64,000 bases of DNA from Symbiodinium natans (GCA_905221605.1 CAJNDS010002405.1:277001-341000); one strand, 5' to 3'. Positions 9,308 through 19,833 are shown, counted from the first letter of the stretch. Notes: generated by a model not told the origin, from the letters alone. Made by a program: numbers and translations.

Positions 9308-9379
9308 ATGAGGAAGGAGCGCGGTTTTGAGGACTCAGAGGCTGAGGACTTCGGGCCTTTGGGCTTAATTCGGGCTTAG
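9308..9379 (+). CDS. Candidate exon or short start exon
   Basis: GTTTCAG/G precedes ATG 9308. The frame reads MRKERGFEDSEAEDFGPLGL to TAG at 9377-9379. It is acidic and well formed in codon usage; no family is recognised. Confidence 0.4.
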   Translation: MRKERGFEDSEAEDFGPLGLIRA

Positions 9380-9418
9380 GCCTTGGGATTTAGAGTTTAG
9401 GGTGTAGGGTGAGTCAAG

Positions 9419-9451
9419 GAGTTCGAAATTGGGAAACTGAGCAAAGGCTCG
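9419..9451 (+). CDS. Candidate 11-codon microexon
   Basis: GAGTCAAG acceptor, frame EFEIGKLSKGS, donor GTGAAC at 9452, phase 0 at both ends. Too short to be safe alone. Confidence 0.3.
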
Positions 9452-9637
9452 GTGAACGGACATCCATGATTTCGTGGCGCTGACCTCGTACGTCAGGTCC
9501 GGGTTTAGGGTCTCGGGTCTCGTGTTTAGGGTTTAGGGTTTAGGGAAGGTTTAGGGTTTAGGGCTAGGGTTTAGGGAGCCCTCAGTGGCTACGCGCTGTG
9601 CCGTTTCGCCCTGCTTTTCTCCCCGTCCGTTTTCAAG

Positions 9638-9693
9638 CCGAGGACGCCGTCGAGCTGGAAAGAGATGCCGAGGAGCTCTGTGATGTGGAATAG
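9638..9693 (+). CDS. Candidate terminal exon, unknown
   Basis: After GTTTTCAAG the frame reads EDAVELERDAEELCDVE and stops at TAG 9691-9693, just before a TTTAGGG tract. A second + frame (PSVFKPRTPSSWKEMPR) is also open over the same bases, so frame choice is uncertain. Confidence 0.4.
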
Positions 9694-9868
9694 GGTTTAG
9701 GGTTTAGGGTTTAGGGTTTAGGGTTTAGGGTTTAGAGCAGAGTTTTTTGTTTGCACAAACGCCCCCAAGCACGAGAAGAAAGAGGAGTGAATCACCCTAC
9801 CTACCCGCACATCCTTAAAACTCCCTGGTTGAGGTTTCTGGGGCTTTTGCACTGAAACCTCGCCCAGG

Positions 9869-9969
9869 AAGTAGGGAAATAAGTACCTCAATTTTGGGGT
9901 TATAGGGTAACTATAAGTATAGTTGCCTTACTTTTAATCCCACTTACTAAGTCCCCTGATCCTTTAAGT
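9869..9969. mobile_element. MITE family F, copy 1
   Basis: AAGTAGGGAAATAAGTACCT at the left is mirrored by TTACTAAGTCCCCTGATCC at the right; the centre has TAACTATAAGTATAGTTGCC. Confidence 0.75.
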
Positions 9970-10226
9970 AGATGTTCGGGCCACTGAGTGCCTAGCAGCA
10001 AGGTGCAACGGTTTAGGGTTTAGGGTTGTTTCGAAACACAAGGGAGCTGCAGAGACATGTTCAGACATGAGATGGGTAGACCCACAATGAACCCTAAACA
10101 ATAAACCCTTGGCCCCTAAACCCTTGTCAAAGCCCTAAACCCAAAACACTGATTTCCAAGTCTCTCACTGCAGCCGCGAGTTCGTGAGTGAGAGGCGAAG
10201 CAGGCAGCCTACTGAACCCTTTGCAG

Positions 10227-10256
10227 TTGGCACCTTTGGACTTTGGGGAGCATGAA
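10227..10256 (+). CDS. Candidate 10-codon microexon
   Basis: Acceptor CCCTTTGCAG, frame LAPLDFGEHE, donor GTACCC at 10257, phase 0. Confidence 0.35.
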
Positions 10257-10257
10257 G

Positions 10258-10450
10258 TACCCGAAACCCGAACCCGAAACCCGAAACCCTAAACCCGAAA
10301 CCCGAAACCCATAAGCCGTAAACCCTACATTAAGCCACCCATGCGTTAGCCAAACCCCGTTCCCCCAACCATAAACCTCAAGATCCCCCTAGAGCCACAG
10401 CCCTAAACCTTAAATCCTAAACCCTAAACCCTAAACCCTAAACCCACCAG
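10258..10450. repeat. Degenerate CCCGAAA / CCCTAAA tracts
   Basis: About 9 C-strand units, many as CCCGAAA, then 80 bp of mixed sequence, then 7 more units before the next exon candidate. Confidence 0.85.
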
Positions 10451-10454
10451 CCAG

Positions 10455-10521
10455 GAGTATGACAAAGGCCGACACCAACTGGCCACGAGGGTGGTAGCCA
10501 TCTCGTGCTCCAGAAGCAAGG
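10455..10521 (+). CDS. Candidate internal exon, unknown
   Basis: Between a C-strand tract and GTTTAGTG. Acceptor CAGCCAG ends at 10454. The frame reads EYDKGRHQLATRVVAISCSR then SK. The first telomeric unit after it supplies the GT. Confidence 0.5.
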
Positions 10522-10644
10522 GTTTAGTGTTTAGGGTTTAGGGTTTAGGGCTCAGGGCTTAGGCATAGGGCTTAGGGTTTTGTCCCTCCTTTTTCGAACG
10601 CTGCTTTCACTCAAAGACGGGAAGTGTGAAAGGTGCAATCTAGG

Positions 10645-10721
10645 CTACTATTTGCTTAAGAACCCCCAAAACAATAAGAACATATTGTAAAGCAATCCCT
10701 ATTTTGCCCTTATAAGGAAGT

Positions 10722-10752
<31 letters not shown>

Positions 10753-10772
10753 GGGTCTTAAGCAACTAGTAG
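10645..10772. mobile_element. MITE family B, copy 2, with a poly-G core
   Basis: CTACTATTTGCTTAAGAACC at the left and GGTCTTAAGCAACTAGTAG at the right. About 24 consecutive G residues (10731-10755) follow a T run in the right arm. Confidence 0.8.
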
Positions 10773-11718
10773 CAGGGCCCACTCTGGCACACTCAGCCGT
10801 TGAATTAAGGTACTCCTGGCAACTTGGAATGCACATGGGAGTTGGTGAAGTGTGCAATGCGTACATGTACAGTGCATCATATAGACAGTATACATAATTC
10901 AGACCATCACCTACATACATCTCTATAGCACATTTGAGCAAACCGCTCCGGTCTGATTCTGGCCTTCGGCACGTATTTCTTCCATTTGGTCCGGCCAAGC
11001 GTTTCCCGTTCAGAGGAGGTCAGCAGGTAGGTTTAGGGTTTAGGGTTTGGGGGAACCTCCAAAAAGCTCCCCACGGTTGACGTTTGTTGCCTTTGCCCTT
11101 CACCTGGGAACCCTACATCCGGGGGTGCGGCGGTCATAATGCCATACTGGCTCGCTCACCCCCGAGACCCTGGCTAGCCACTAAACTATACCCCCAAACC
11201 CTCTTCACCCCCGACTGTATTTCCAAATATAATAAGCCCCAGAACCCTCCACCCCAAGCCCTAAACCCTAAACCCTTCAATTTCCCTGCAGAGTGTCCGA
11301 GAGGTCAGCTAAGCGGGTGCCAAAAAAAAACCCTAAACCCGCCCAACACACCCTAATCCCTACCCTGCTGGCACTTCTCAAAGCCACCACCATTTGTAGA
11401 GCTCTTGCTCGGGCACCCCACAGCCCAAAGCTCCTAAAACCCCCGAACACTGCGGTCCGGTTAAAGTGAGGAAGATGGGGTTAGGGTTTAGGGTTTAGAG
11501 TTTCGGGTTTAGGGTTTAGGGATTAGGGTTTAGGGTTAGGGCCTAAACTTAAGGTACCCGAGGGTTGAGGGATTAGCGTTGCCTAACTTGCAGAGACCTA
11601 GTGCATGCAGCCCGAACTCCCAATTCTCCTGTGGATTTGCAACAAGCCCTAAACCCTAAGCCCAAGACCCCAAACCCTAAACCCCAAACCCTAAACCCGG
11701 CCCCCCAAGCCACCGCAG

Positions 11719-11816
11719 GCTGCGTTGTGAGCACCCAGATCCTCACTGGGCCAACAGCACGACTTTCTCTTCCTTTGCTGAAGATTCAGGGAGTTGCAGT
11801 CGGTCTGGGTTCTACG
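11719..11816 (+). CDS. Candidate internal exon, unknown
   Basis: Acceptor GCCACCGCAG ends at 11718. The frame reads CVVSTQILTGPTARLSLPLL then KIQGVAVGLGST, and the donor is GTTTAG at 11817, the first telomeric unit. C-strand tract upstream, G-strand tract downstream. Confidence 0.55.
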
Positions 11817-12042
11817 GTTTAGGGTTTAGGGCTTAGGGCTTAGGGCTTAGGGCTCAGGGCTAGGGTGAGTAGTTCCTTTTTGGGGGTTTAGATTCCCCTC
11901 TACACCCCTTTCAAGACAAACAGGGGCACCCCTTTTTGTTCTAGGTTACTGGGCAGCCTAGGAAAGGGGTTTCTGCTGGTTGGAATTTCAATGTCGGATT
12001 TCAAGGGACAGACTGGGTATGCCAAGTGTCAGTTAATGAGGT

Positions 12043-12142
12043 TTTTGGGGGTAGAAGTACTTTAATTGCGGTTTTCAGTAATTGGAAGTATAGCTACCTT
12101 ACTTCTAATCCCACGTACTAAGTCCCTGATCCTTTAAGCACC
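12043..12142. mobile_element. MITE family F, copy 2
   Basis: GGTAGAAGTACTTTAATTGC to ACTAAGTCCCTGATCCTTTA; it shares the AAGTATAG centre with copy 1. Confidence 0.7.
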
Positions 12143-12449
12143 ATTGCGTGACAGCCGCGCAGAAGACATAGTTCGCGAAGCTTGCGAGGAGGGGGGGGGG
12201 GAATGGCAAACAAGAGGTCCTGAGTGCACGTCATCAAAAAGGAGTAGAGAGCACCTAGGTCGGAAAAGTTTTGGGGCTTGTTGCACGGCTGAGGCGTGTT
12301 TAGGCAACTTCGCACTTCGCACGAAGGATCCGAATCTTAGACGAAACCCTAAACCCCTGATAAAGGGAGGTACGACACCAGTCCTAGACCATTGTAGACG
12401 CTAAGCCATTGAAGCCTAAACCCCAATCTCCTCCCCCTCCCCAGAACTT

Positions 12450-12530
12450 GGAAGCCCAGTGGTACCCTTTTCGCACCTTTTGTGGTTCAAGCTTCCCTTA
12501 TAAAGTAACCCACCCCCCCCAAAAAGAAAA

Positions 12531-12564
<34 letters not shown>

Positions 12565-12584
12565 TATACCCTTATTCGAATATC
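12450..12584. mobile_element. MITE family C, copy 4, right end replaced by telomeric repeat
   Basis: The left arm GAAGCCCAGTGGTACCC is present. The interior carries an A run and (TA)n (12529-12570). The right arm stops at CCCTTATTCGAATAT and continues directly as CCCTAAA. Confidence 0.65.
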
Positions 12585-12672
12585 CCTAAACCCTAAACCC
12601 TAAACCCTAAACCCTAAACCCTAAACGGGTTTCGGGCCGAGCAAACATACCCAGGATCCTCAGGGATCTCAG

Positions 12673-12744
12673 CTGGCGGCTGCGGGCGCCCTGGCCGGCA
12701 GCTGCCTGGAGGAGCTGGGTGCCTGGGCTGTGCAGTCGAGTTGA
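12673..12744 (+). CDS. Candidate terminal exon, 23 codons
   Basis: After GGATCTCAG the frame reads LAAAGALAGSCLEELGAWAV to TGA at 12742-12744, directly before a G-strand tract. The upstream part (DPQGSQ) is in frame too. Confidence 0.45.
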   Translation: MAAAGALAGSCLEELGAWAVQSS

Positions 12745-13220
12745 GGGTTTAGGGTTTAGGGTTTGGGGTTTGGGGTTTGGGGTTTAGGGTTTGGGGTTTC
12801 GGGTTTAGGGTTTGGGGTTGAGGGTTGAGGGTTGAGGGTCTGGGGTTTGGGGTTAGGGTTTTGAGGGGTTGGGCTGCTTCGTGGCGCAGTAGGCTCCTTC
12901 GCTTCTTCTCGCGCTGCCTTCAGAAGCAGGAGTTGGCTCATCAGAACGGGCAATTATACCCTATAACCCCTTCAAAGGCTCTTTAGAGGGTTGGTCAGGG
13001 GGATTATAAGGCCCAATGGCCCATGCTGGTTGGGGGTTTAGGGAGTTTAGGGTTTAGGCTTTGGGATGCCGAACGCGAGAAGTTCATAGCTGCGCTTGAA
13101 GTGGTGTGTTAGGTATCTAGAGTTTAGGGTGGATGGTTTAGGGTGGATGTTGACGCTCAAAAGTTTGAGAAACCCTAAGCACTAAACCCCAAACCGTAAA
13201 CCCTAAATGGATGTCACGAG

Positions 13221-13280
13221 GTGCTGGTGTTGATCTCGCCATCTTCTTGGACTACTGCAGCCTCTTTCAGGACTGCTGCG
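13221..13280 (+). CDS. Candidate internal exon
   Basis: Acceptor TCACGAG, then AGVDLAIFLDYCSLFQDCC, donor GTGCGG at 13281. A short AIFxDYxSLxQ-like phrase of this kind occurs, from memory, in many uncharacterised dinoflagellate proteins, but I cannot confirm that here. Confidence 0.45.
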
Positions 13281-13323
13281 GTGCGGGCAGGGTCACCTCA
13301 AGGCTTGTACCGATTTATTCGAG

Positions 13324-13405
13324 TTTAGGGTTTAGGGTTTAGGGTTTAGGGTTTAGGGTTTAGGGTTTAGTGTCTAGGGTTTAGGGTTTAGGGTTTAGGG
13401 TTCGG
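13324..13405. repeat. TTTAGGG tract, about 11 copies
   Basis: G-strand units downstream of the exon candidate at 13221; one unit reads TGTCTAGGG. Confidence 0.9.
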
Positions 13406-13981
13406 TTGATAAAGTTGAAGCCGCTCCAGCTACAGTAGGTCGTGCTGGCCAAGACCAGGTTTGCACCCCTGTAGAAAGAAACCCCAACCCTAAACCCATT
13501 TAAGAACTTAACCCAGCCATGGCGTGATTCATCAGCAGCTGTAGCTGGTTTAGCAGAACCCCCACCCAACTTTCAGGTCCGAGAAAGCATCGGGTTTAGG
13601 GTTTAGGGTTTGTGCGCACAGTCTGGCCCTATACCCTGTACCCGAACCCTAAACCCTAAACCCTAAACCCTAAACTGCCGGCAAAGACCGATCCATGTAA
13701 TTTGGAGTTTGTCCATCACGGGTCCATGCTCCCAAACCCTAAACCCCTAAAACCTAACCTTGCCGTGCAGTCAGACCAGCTATGACTTCAAGGGTTTAGG
13801 GTTTAGGGTTTAGGGTGCAAACTCTTCAAGGCGTCTGCGAAGCCCTTCACCTCAACGACCAAGTTAAGCCTGAATCTGGGACAGCACCGCGTCCTACTGG
13901 TTGAGGATCATATGCCCCGTGCGACAACAAAAACCCTAGACCACACACCCTTTCAGGGTTCATGTAGTCCCAAAGTCTTGG

Positions 13982-14090
13982 GAGCCCAGTGGATACCCTT
14001 CCCCTTTTTTTGGGGGGGGTTCTGGGTTCCCTTATAAAATAACCAACCCAAGAAAGGGTGCCCTTATCACAGTATGGTTACCGGTCTACC
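13982..14090. mobile_element. MITE family C, copy 2, complete
   Basis: GAGCCCAGTGGATACCC to ATGGTTACCGGTCTACC, with a T/G homopolymer run (14004-14022) and AAAGGGTGCCCTTATCAC in the right arm. Confidence 0.75.
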
Positions 14091-14605
14091 ACGAAGGTCA
14101 AGTCCCTCAATTCATCTGCGCAAGGAGCCGCGCACGGAAAGCGAAGAGGAAGTGGCTGAACTGCAGATTTCTGTGGTTTTTTACTACGTGGTTATGATTC
14201 CTCATTCGTCCGATGGGGCAAAGGGCCGTAATTCTGGGTAATTTACGTATCAGCACAGAGCCAGAAGCGCCAATACCATAGGGGCCGGAATAACTACTTC
14301 TAGTATTCCCTCAAGGTCCTTTTGTAATTATACCATAAGACCCCCCCAAACCGTATTCTAACTATTAAGGCCCCCTATATTAAGCCATATTTCGAAACCC
14401 CTAGGCCTAATTAAGCACGAGGTGCTTCAGTGCCTCTTTGGCGCATGTGGGATGTGGGATGGTGGTGGGTGAGGGGATGCAGCAGTTGCTAGAGCTGATG
14501 CCATGTCTTTAACGTGTAGGAGTGGCGAAGCCTCCTAAACCCTAAACCCTAAACCCTAACCCTAAACCCTAAACCCTAAGCCCGAATAAGCTAAGGTCTT
14601 TGCAG

Positions 14606-14678
14606 ATAGCCTGCATCATGTGCCCATCTTCTTTGCGCACAAGAAGACCCAGGCCGGTTGTCCTATAGATACTACTGG
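14606..14678 (+). CDS. Candidate internal exon, unknown
   Basis: Acceptor GGTCTTTGCAG ends at 14605. The frame reads SLHHVPIFFAHKKTQAGCPI then DTTG. GTTTAG of the next tract provides the GT at 14679. C-strand upstream, G-strand downstream. Confidence 0.5.
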
Positions 14679-15184
14679 GTTTAGGGTTTAGGGTTTAAGT
14701 GGAATGTCATTACTTCTTGGGTACAGTAGATGGCCGTTCCGGTATGGGCACACATTTGTTATTCTGGGCAACTTTTCAAGGCATGTGCCTGCCCGGGGTG
14801 GCTCAGGTTGATGGATGTACATGGCCTTGCTGGGCATGATTTTGGGTTTAGGTCTCGCGTTTAGGTTTAGGGTTTTGAGTTTAGGGTTTAGGGTTTAGGG
14901 TTCTGAGTTTAGGGTTTTGAGTTTAGGTTTAGGGTTTATCTGAGCAGCTTCAGGTGCAGGTTCACCCCGCTGCAAAATCTCGCAGAAAGGTTTGTGCCTG
15001 CCAGCTCGTGTTCTGTCTTGTCCTGGAGCACTCCCTGAAACACCGAAACGAGCCACTATACCCGAAACATACCCTATACACCCTATATACCCTATAAGCC
15101 CTAAACCCTGAGCCCCTAAACCCAAAGGCCAGGCATCGGATTAGGGATCCAAAGTCTCTGCGAATCCTCTGGAATCGACGAGGC

Positions 15185-15246
15185 TTAGGGTTTAGGGTTT
15201 AGGGTTTAGGGTTTAGGGTTTAGGGTTTAGGGTTTAGGGTTTAGGG
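15185..15246. repeat. TTTAGGG tract, 9 copies
   Basis: Perfect G-strand units. The preceding interval from 14700 holds degenerate repeats and a weak frame (GSKVSANPLESTR near 15,150). Confidence 0.95.
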
Positions 15247-15593
15247 TGAATCGACTAAGGAGGCCAGCAAATTCGGATCCTTGAATTTGCTGCTGAGTAG
15301 GTACCCGTTTGAAACTGTTTGGGTACTTTAACACCCAACAAACTCAAAGACTTGAGGTTTAGGGTTTAGGGTTCAGGGTTTAGGGCTTAGGGGTTTGGAT
15401 TTGGGGTTTAGGGTTTCGGATGTAGCGAGGGAGAGGGTTCAGAGACCCTAGGGTATCAACCTTGCTCTCTGTGGGGTTGCTGAGCCAGTGAGTTGTAGGT
15501 CTTGGGTCTTCTAAACCCTAAATCCTAAATCCTAAACCCTCAACCCTACACCCCTTTAGGGGTTAAGGGTTAGGGCCGCCAGTGCCGCAACAG

Positions 15594-15658
15594 GTGTGGG
15601 TGCTCACCGTGACGCCCGAAACTTGTACCTGGCCGTCCTTTTGTGGAGTGCTTTTAGG
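15594..15658 (+). CDS. Candidate internal exon, unknown
   Basis: Acceptor GCCGCAACAG, frame VWVLTVTPETCTWPSFCGVL, and GTTTAG at 15659. Confidence 0.4.
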
Positions 15659-15918
15659 GTTTAGGGTGAGGATTTATGATTTAGGGTGAACTTTTCGGGG
15701 TCAGGGCTCAGAGGTTCTCCGATACCGATTGCCTTCTTCTTGCCGACACTGCACCCGCAACTCTTGCAACAACTGCCTGGGCTAAGGGTTGAGGGCTAAG
15801 GGTTTAGGGTTTAGGGTTTAGGGTTTAGGGAAAAGGATCGCATGTGAGGAGGCCTGCTGCAAGAAAAGGGTCGCAGAACGAACCCGCAGGCCAGGGAGGG
15901 TAAAGCCTCCCTAGTTAT

Positions 15919-16031
15919 ACTACTATATTGCTTAGCCCTAAACCCTAAACAATAAAATCTATTCTTCCAGAAAAAGGGCAATATAGGGATGATTATTTAT
16001 ATTTTTGGGGGGTTCTTAAGCAAATAGTAGT
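15919..16031. mobile_element. MITE family B, copy 3 (carries telomeric insert)
   Basis: TACTACTATATTGCTTA at the left and GGTTCTTAAGCAAATAGTAG at the right; CCCTAAACCCTAAAC replaces part of the left arm at 15937-15951. Confidence 0.75.
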
Positions 16032-16170
16032 ATATGGTCACTTCTGTAGAACACGGTCCCTTGCAGGCTCCTTTTTATAAGGCGGTACCCAAAAGGGACC
16101 AGAGTTTCGAGAACTGACAAAATATGATAGTACCCCAAGTCGCTCACCATCGTTCGTGGGCGTCGCCTTC

Positions 16171-16405
16171 TGCCCTAAACCCTAAACCCTAAACCCTAAA
16201 CCCTAAAACCCTAAACCCTAAACCCTTCGTAGGGGGGTTTGGGGGTAGAACCCTAGCAGGGGGGTAGGGCGGCGCAGGGCGAGCGGCCCGGGTGCTTGCA
16301 GCACCAGCGAGCCATTTTAAACCCGAACTCCTAAACCCCTAAACCCCTAAACCCCTAAACCCCTAAACCCCTAAACCCCTAAACCCTAAACCCGAAACCC
16401 AAACC
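16171..16405. repeat. CCCTAAA tract and CCCCTAAA-variant tract
   Basis: About 8 standard units (16171-16228) and, after 90 bp, about 8 homogeneous octamers ACCCCTAA (16325-16390). Confidence 0.9.
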
Positions 16406-16411
16406 CTGCAG

Positions 16412-16527
16412 ACCCATCCATAGACTCCAGTCACAGATCTTCGCACTTCCGCGACGAAGGTACTCTGCCTGAAGACCTGGCTGTGACAGCAACAGAGGAC
16501 CTCCCGGTGCTTCCCTATGCCACTTGA
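16412..16527 (+). CDS. Candidate terminal exon, 37 codons
   Basis: Acceptor AACCCTGCAG ends at 16411, six bases after the C-strand tract. The frame reads DSSHRSSHFRDEGTLPEDLA then VTATEDLPVLPYAT and stops at TGA 16525-16527. The next G-strand tract begins about 35 bp later. No family is recognised. Confidence 0.5.
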
Positions 16528-16782
16528 CTTCCCAAGAGCCTTGGGGGAGGAGAAAGCTTAGGCTTTAGGGTTATGGTTTAAGGTTTAGGGTTTAGGGTTT
16601 AGGGTTTAGGGTTTAGGGTTTAGGGTTTGGAGAATCAAAACTCTGTCGGGGGTTGTGGCCGGCCTTCGTCATCACTTAACTTCAACTTGTAGGTCAACAG
16701 TATATTGCGGTTGAGGGTTCAGGGCGTCGGGTTTAGGGTTCAACAGCGCCCTTCATTTGGACTGAGTCCTTACGGTTTTCAG

Positions 16783-16859
16783 GGCAACCGTCTGCTCACG
16801 CAGAGCGCTGCACTCAGGATGTGCGCGGCTGGCCGAACTTCGAGCGCGCCCTGCCCACT
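16783..16859 (+). CDS. Candidate internal exon, 25 codons
   Basis: Acceptor CGGTTTTCAG, frame QPSAHAERCTQDVRGWPNFE then RALPT, donor GTGAGA at 16860. Codon usage is strongly C/G-ending. A family G MITE begins about 30 bp downstream. Confidence 0.55.
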
Positions 16860-16889
16860 GTGAGAACACACCTCGAAGATCTCTCCCAT

Positions 16890-16955
16890 ACCCTTAATTG
16901 AGGAATAGACCTTAAATCATATTCAGGATCCCTATATAGTTGAAGGTATATTCTT
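16890..16955. mobile_element. MITE family G, partial copy 1
   Basis: CCTTAATTGAGGAATAGACC and TTAAATCATATTCAGGATCC match one arm of the longer copy at 62498-62697. Confidence 0.6.
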
Positions 16956-17189
16956 AACAAGAAATGGGCCTTGGGCTCTCAGGGTTCCTTGTACAGTAAA
17001 TCGTTCTACTTAGAAGGTTTTGACTTAGAAAGTCTACGGCTGAGGCTTCTAATAAGAAATCTGCCTTTTTCAGCCAGGGTTTCGAAATTTCTTAAAACCC
17101 CAAATGGAAATAAGAAAGTTAGGTTTGAACCAGACCCTGAAATATATTTCTTATTCGAGGGTTGATAGCCCTGAGCCCTGAGCCCTTAA

Positions 17190-17922
17190 AGGCTTCCCCG
17201 CAAGAGCCCGGCACAAAAAGTCACCTTTTTTGGGCCTTTCCGGCCTGAAGCACCTCAAAAAAGGTGACTTTTTGTGCCGGGCCTCTTCCCCGCAAGAGCC
17301 CGGCACAAAAAGTCACCTTTTTTGGGCCTTTCCGGCCTGAAACACCTCAAAAAAGGTGACTTTTTGTGCCGGGCCTCTTCCCCGCAAGAGCCCGGCACAA
17401 AAAGTCAGTTCAAGCACCTCAAAAAAGCCCTGAGCCCTGGCCCTTCCCCGCAAGAGCCCGGCACAAAAAGCCTGAAACACCTCAAAAAAGGTGACTTTTT
17501 GTTTGGGCCTCTTCCCCGCAAGAGCCCGGCACAAAAAGTCACCTTTTTTGGGCCTTTCCGGCCTGAAACACCTCAAAAAAGGTGACTTTTTGTGCCGGGC
17601 CTCTTCCCCGCATGAGCCCGGCACAAAAAGTCACCTTCCGGCCTCAAACACCTCAAAAAAGGTGACTTTTTGTGCCGGGCCTCTTCCCCGCAAGAGCCCG
17701 GCACAAAAAGTCACCTTTTTTGGGCCTTTCCGGCCTGAAACACCTCAAAAAGGTGACTTTTTGTGCCGGGCCTCTTCCCCACAAGAGCCCGGCACAAAAA
17801 GTCACCTTGTTTGGGCCTTTCCGGCCCCAAGCACCTCAAAAAAGGTGACTTTTTGTGCCGGGCCTCTTCCCCGCAAGAGCCCGGCACAAAAAGTCACCTT
17901 TTGTGGGCCTTTCCGGGTTTGG
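17190..17922. repeat. Palindromic satellite: nine tandem units, mostly 92 bp
   Basis: Each full unit starts CCCCGCAAGAG. It carries CCCGGCACAAAAAGTCACCT and, about 35 bp later, the reverse complement AGGTGACTTTTTGTGCCGGG, so each can form a hairpin with about 25 bp of stem. Unit starts are at 17196, 17288, 17380, 17446, 17514, 17606, 17686, 17777 and 17869. The spacings are 92, 92, 66, 68, 92, 80, 91 and 92 bp, so the shorter units have lost part of one arm. The frames on both strands translate the repeat and are not genes. No telomeric unit interrupts it. Confidence 0.95.
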
Positions 17923-18235
17923 GGCTTAGGGTTGTCCCCGCAACTTAACAAGTCAGGCCGCGGAATTTTTTGGGGCGAGCCCGCGAGGCCCTGGATTTTA
18001 AAATGTGTGGCCGGTCCAGGTCCAGATTTCTTAATTAATAAAATCTCTTAACACACTCCTGGGCCGTACTTGGTGTCCCCTAGAAACCAAGTAGATCAGG
18101 ATCAGGGAGCAGGTATTGACAATCCGAGCTAAATTCAGGAGCAACCCTTCCATGAGGGATGCTACTTTGGGGTGTCGGCTGGCTACAAGAGCTTCTATGA
18201 TGCGAAGACTATGCTGCTTCCCCTTTTTTCTTTCT

Positions 18236-18335
18236 CTTACTGGCTCAAAACCCAACTTTTCAACTTTTGGGCTTCTTCTAAGGTAGTTTATTCTGAAAGT
18301 TTAAACTTCTACTGCCTTGGGTTTTGGGCCAGTAA
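18236..18335. mobile_element. MITE family L, copy 1
   Basis: CTTACTGGCTCAAAACCCAA at the left is mirrored by TTGGGTTTTGGGCCAGTAAG at the right. The preceding interval 17925-18235 shows no coding signal. Confidence 0.75.
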
Positions 18336-18406
18336 GTTCTAGGCCCAGCCATAAACCCGAAACCCTAAACCCTTCTTCTTAAAGAAGCCACGCCCGCACA
18401 TCCCAG

Positions 18407-18445
18407 GAAACGTGGCCGAGTTGCTGGCCTGTGAGGCGGCTGGCG
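18407..18445 (+). CDS. Candidate microexon
   Basis: Acceptor CACATCCCAG, frame NVAELLACEAAG, then GTTTGT at 18446. Confidence 0.35.
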
Positions 18446-18985
18446 GTTTGTTTTAAACCCTGGAGGGTTTATCAAGGCCCAAAACCACAGATTGCGGCAG
18501 CGACCCTAAAACCAAAAACGCTAAACCCTAAACCCCAAACCCTAAACCCTAAACCCTAAACCCAACAAATCCCCCATGGCGCCCCTTCAGGTAGGCTTCG
18601 AACTTAATGAGAGGTCTCAGTAGGGTTTAGGGCTTCAAGGCCAGCCTAAGCTTTACGGTTTAGGGTTTAGGGTTCAGGGAGCCTAGGGGGCAGGTTGAAA
18701 AAAAACCCAACGAATCCTCCATGGCGCCTTCAGGTAAGAGTCGCAAGGGGTCGTTTATAGGGGCTTGGGGTTGAGGGTTTCAGGGTTGTTCAGTCTATTC
18801 TTTGAGGGGTGAACACGAGTTTCGCCTCTTCAGTAAATCTGGTGATGCCCGGGACCTGGATGCAAAAAGGATTCAGGATTTATGGGGTTTGGGGTTGTCA
18901 AGGCCAGTCTATCTAGGGGTTCTACCTCGGACCCTTAAGGTTGTACCCTTAGGGTTTAAAGACCCCGTTTAAAGATCCCTTAGGG

Positions 18986-19100
18986 AATATACTTACTGGC
19001 TCAAAGCCCAGCTTTTCAACTTTTGGGCTTCTTATAAGATTATAAGGGTAGCTTGTTCTGAAAGTTTGAACTTTTATTTCCTTGGGTTTTGTGCCAATAA
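18986..19100. mobile_element. MITE family L, copy 2
   Basis: CTTACTGGCTCAAAGCCCAG ... TTGGGTTTTGTGCCAATAAG; the centre shares TTCTGAAAGTTTGAAC with copy 1. Confidence 0.75.
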
Positions 19101-19281
19101 GTATGAGGGCCATATTAGGAGTGTATTAAGGGGAGCCTTCAGGGGTACAACCTTAGGGGTCCGAGTCTTCATCCCTTGATTCAAGAGGAGGGTTGAAGGA
19201 CAAGGGCTTCCAAGTAGCCCTAAACCCTAAACTGTAAACCCTAAACCCTAAACCCTAGACCCTAAAAGGTAGAGGTTGAAG

Positions 19282-19390
19282 GACTCATGAGCTGCCAGGG
19301 CGGTGCCGGCCAGTCCATCCTGCTCATCGACGAGGAAGCGCTGGAGCAGCTGCTGCGGCCGGAGAAGCGTCTGGGATGTCCGATTTGGGG
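19282..19390 (+). CDS. Candidate exon, 36 codons
   Basis: The frame contains ATG 19287 and reads MSCQGGAGQSILLIDEEALE then QLLRPEKRLGCPIWG, to GTTCAG at 19391, the edge of a G-strand tract. It is acidic-helical in the middle with mostly G/C-ending codons. The upstream acceptor GGTTGAAG is weak, so it may be a first exon beginning at the ATG. Family unknown. Confidence 0.55.
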
Positions 19391-19399
19391 GTTCAGGGT

Positions 19400-19560
19400 T
19401 TAGGGTTTATGGTTAGGGTTTAGGGTTTAGGGTTTAGGGTTTAGGGTTTAGGGTTTAGGGTTTAGGGTTTAGGGGAGAGGGTTTAGGGAAGAGGGTATAG
19501 GGTTTAGGTTTTGGGGTTTTGGGTTTAGGGTGCAGGGGTCAGGGTTCAGGGTGTACGTGA
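19400..19560. repeat. TTTAGGG tract, degenerate at its end
   Basis: About 11 G-strand units then variants such as GGGTGCAGG and GGGTCAGG. Confidence 0.9.
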
Positions 19561-19754
19561 AGATTCGTGGGCACTTGTATGCAGGTGTCTATGTACTTCA
19601 ATTTCGGATTACGATAGGTTACGTCAACTTCTGCCCTGCACATGTCACCTGTCGTATAAGCACTCATGGACCTTGATAGGAACCCTAAACCCTACTAAAC
19701 CCGGAATGAAGCCTTCAACTGATTCAGCTTCGGATTCGGTGAGGGGGTGTTTTT

Positions 19755-19833
19755 TCAGTTAAGTAGTACTCTTTTTTGGGTCCAAAATTCAATCATAAAG
19801 TACCCAACTCCAAAAAAGGGTAACCTTATTGTA
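19755..19833. mobile_element. MITE family C, partial copy
   Basis: The interior CATAAAGTACCCAACTCC and AAAAGGGTAACCTTATTG match family C; the ends are diverged. Confidence 0.5.

Noticed and set aside
12529-12570. A run as a retroposon poly-A tail
   Set aside because: It lies inside a family C MITE and passes into (TA)n, with no source sequence upstream.
17190-17922. CRISPR array
   Set aside because: Units are nearly identical along their whole length with no unique spacers and no cas genes, and the genome is eukaryotic.
17274-18051. Overlapping frames of 103-186 codons on both strands
   Set aside because: They are translations of the palindromic satellite, with the same peptide repeated on either strand.
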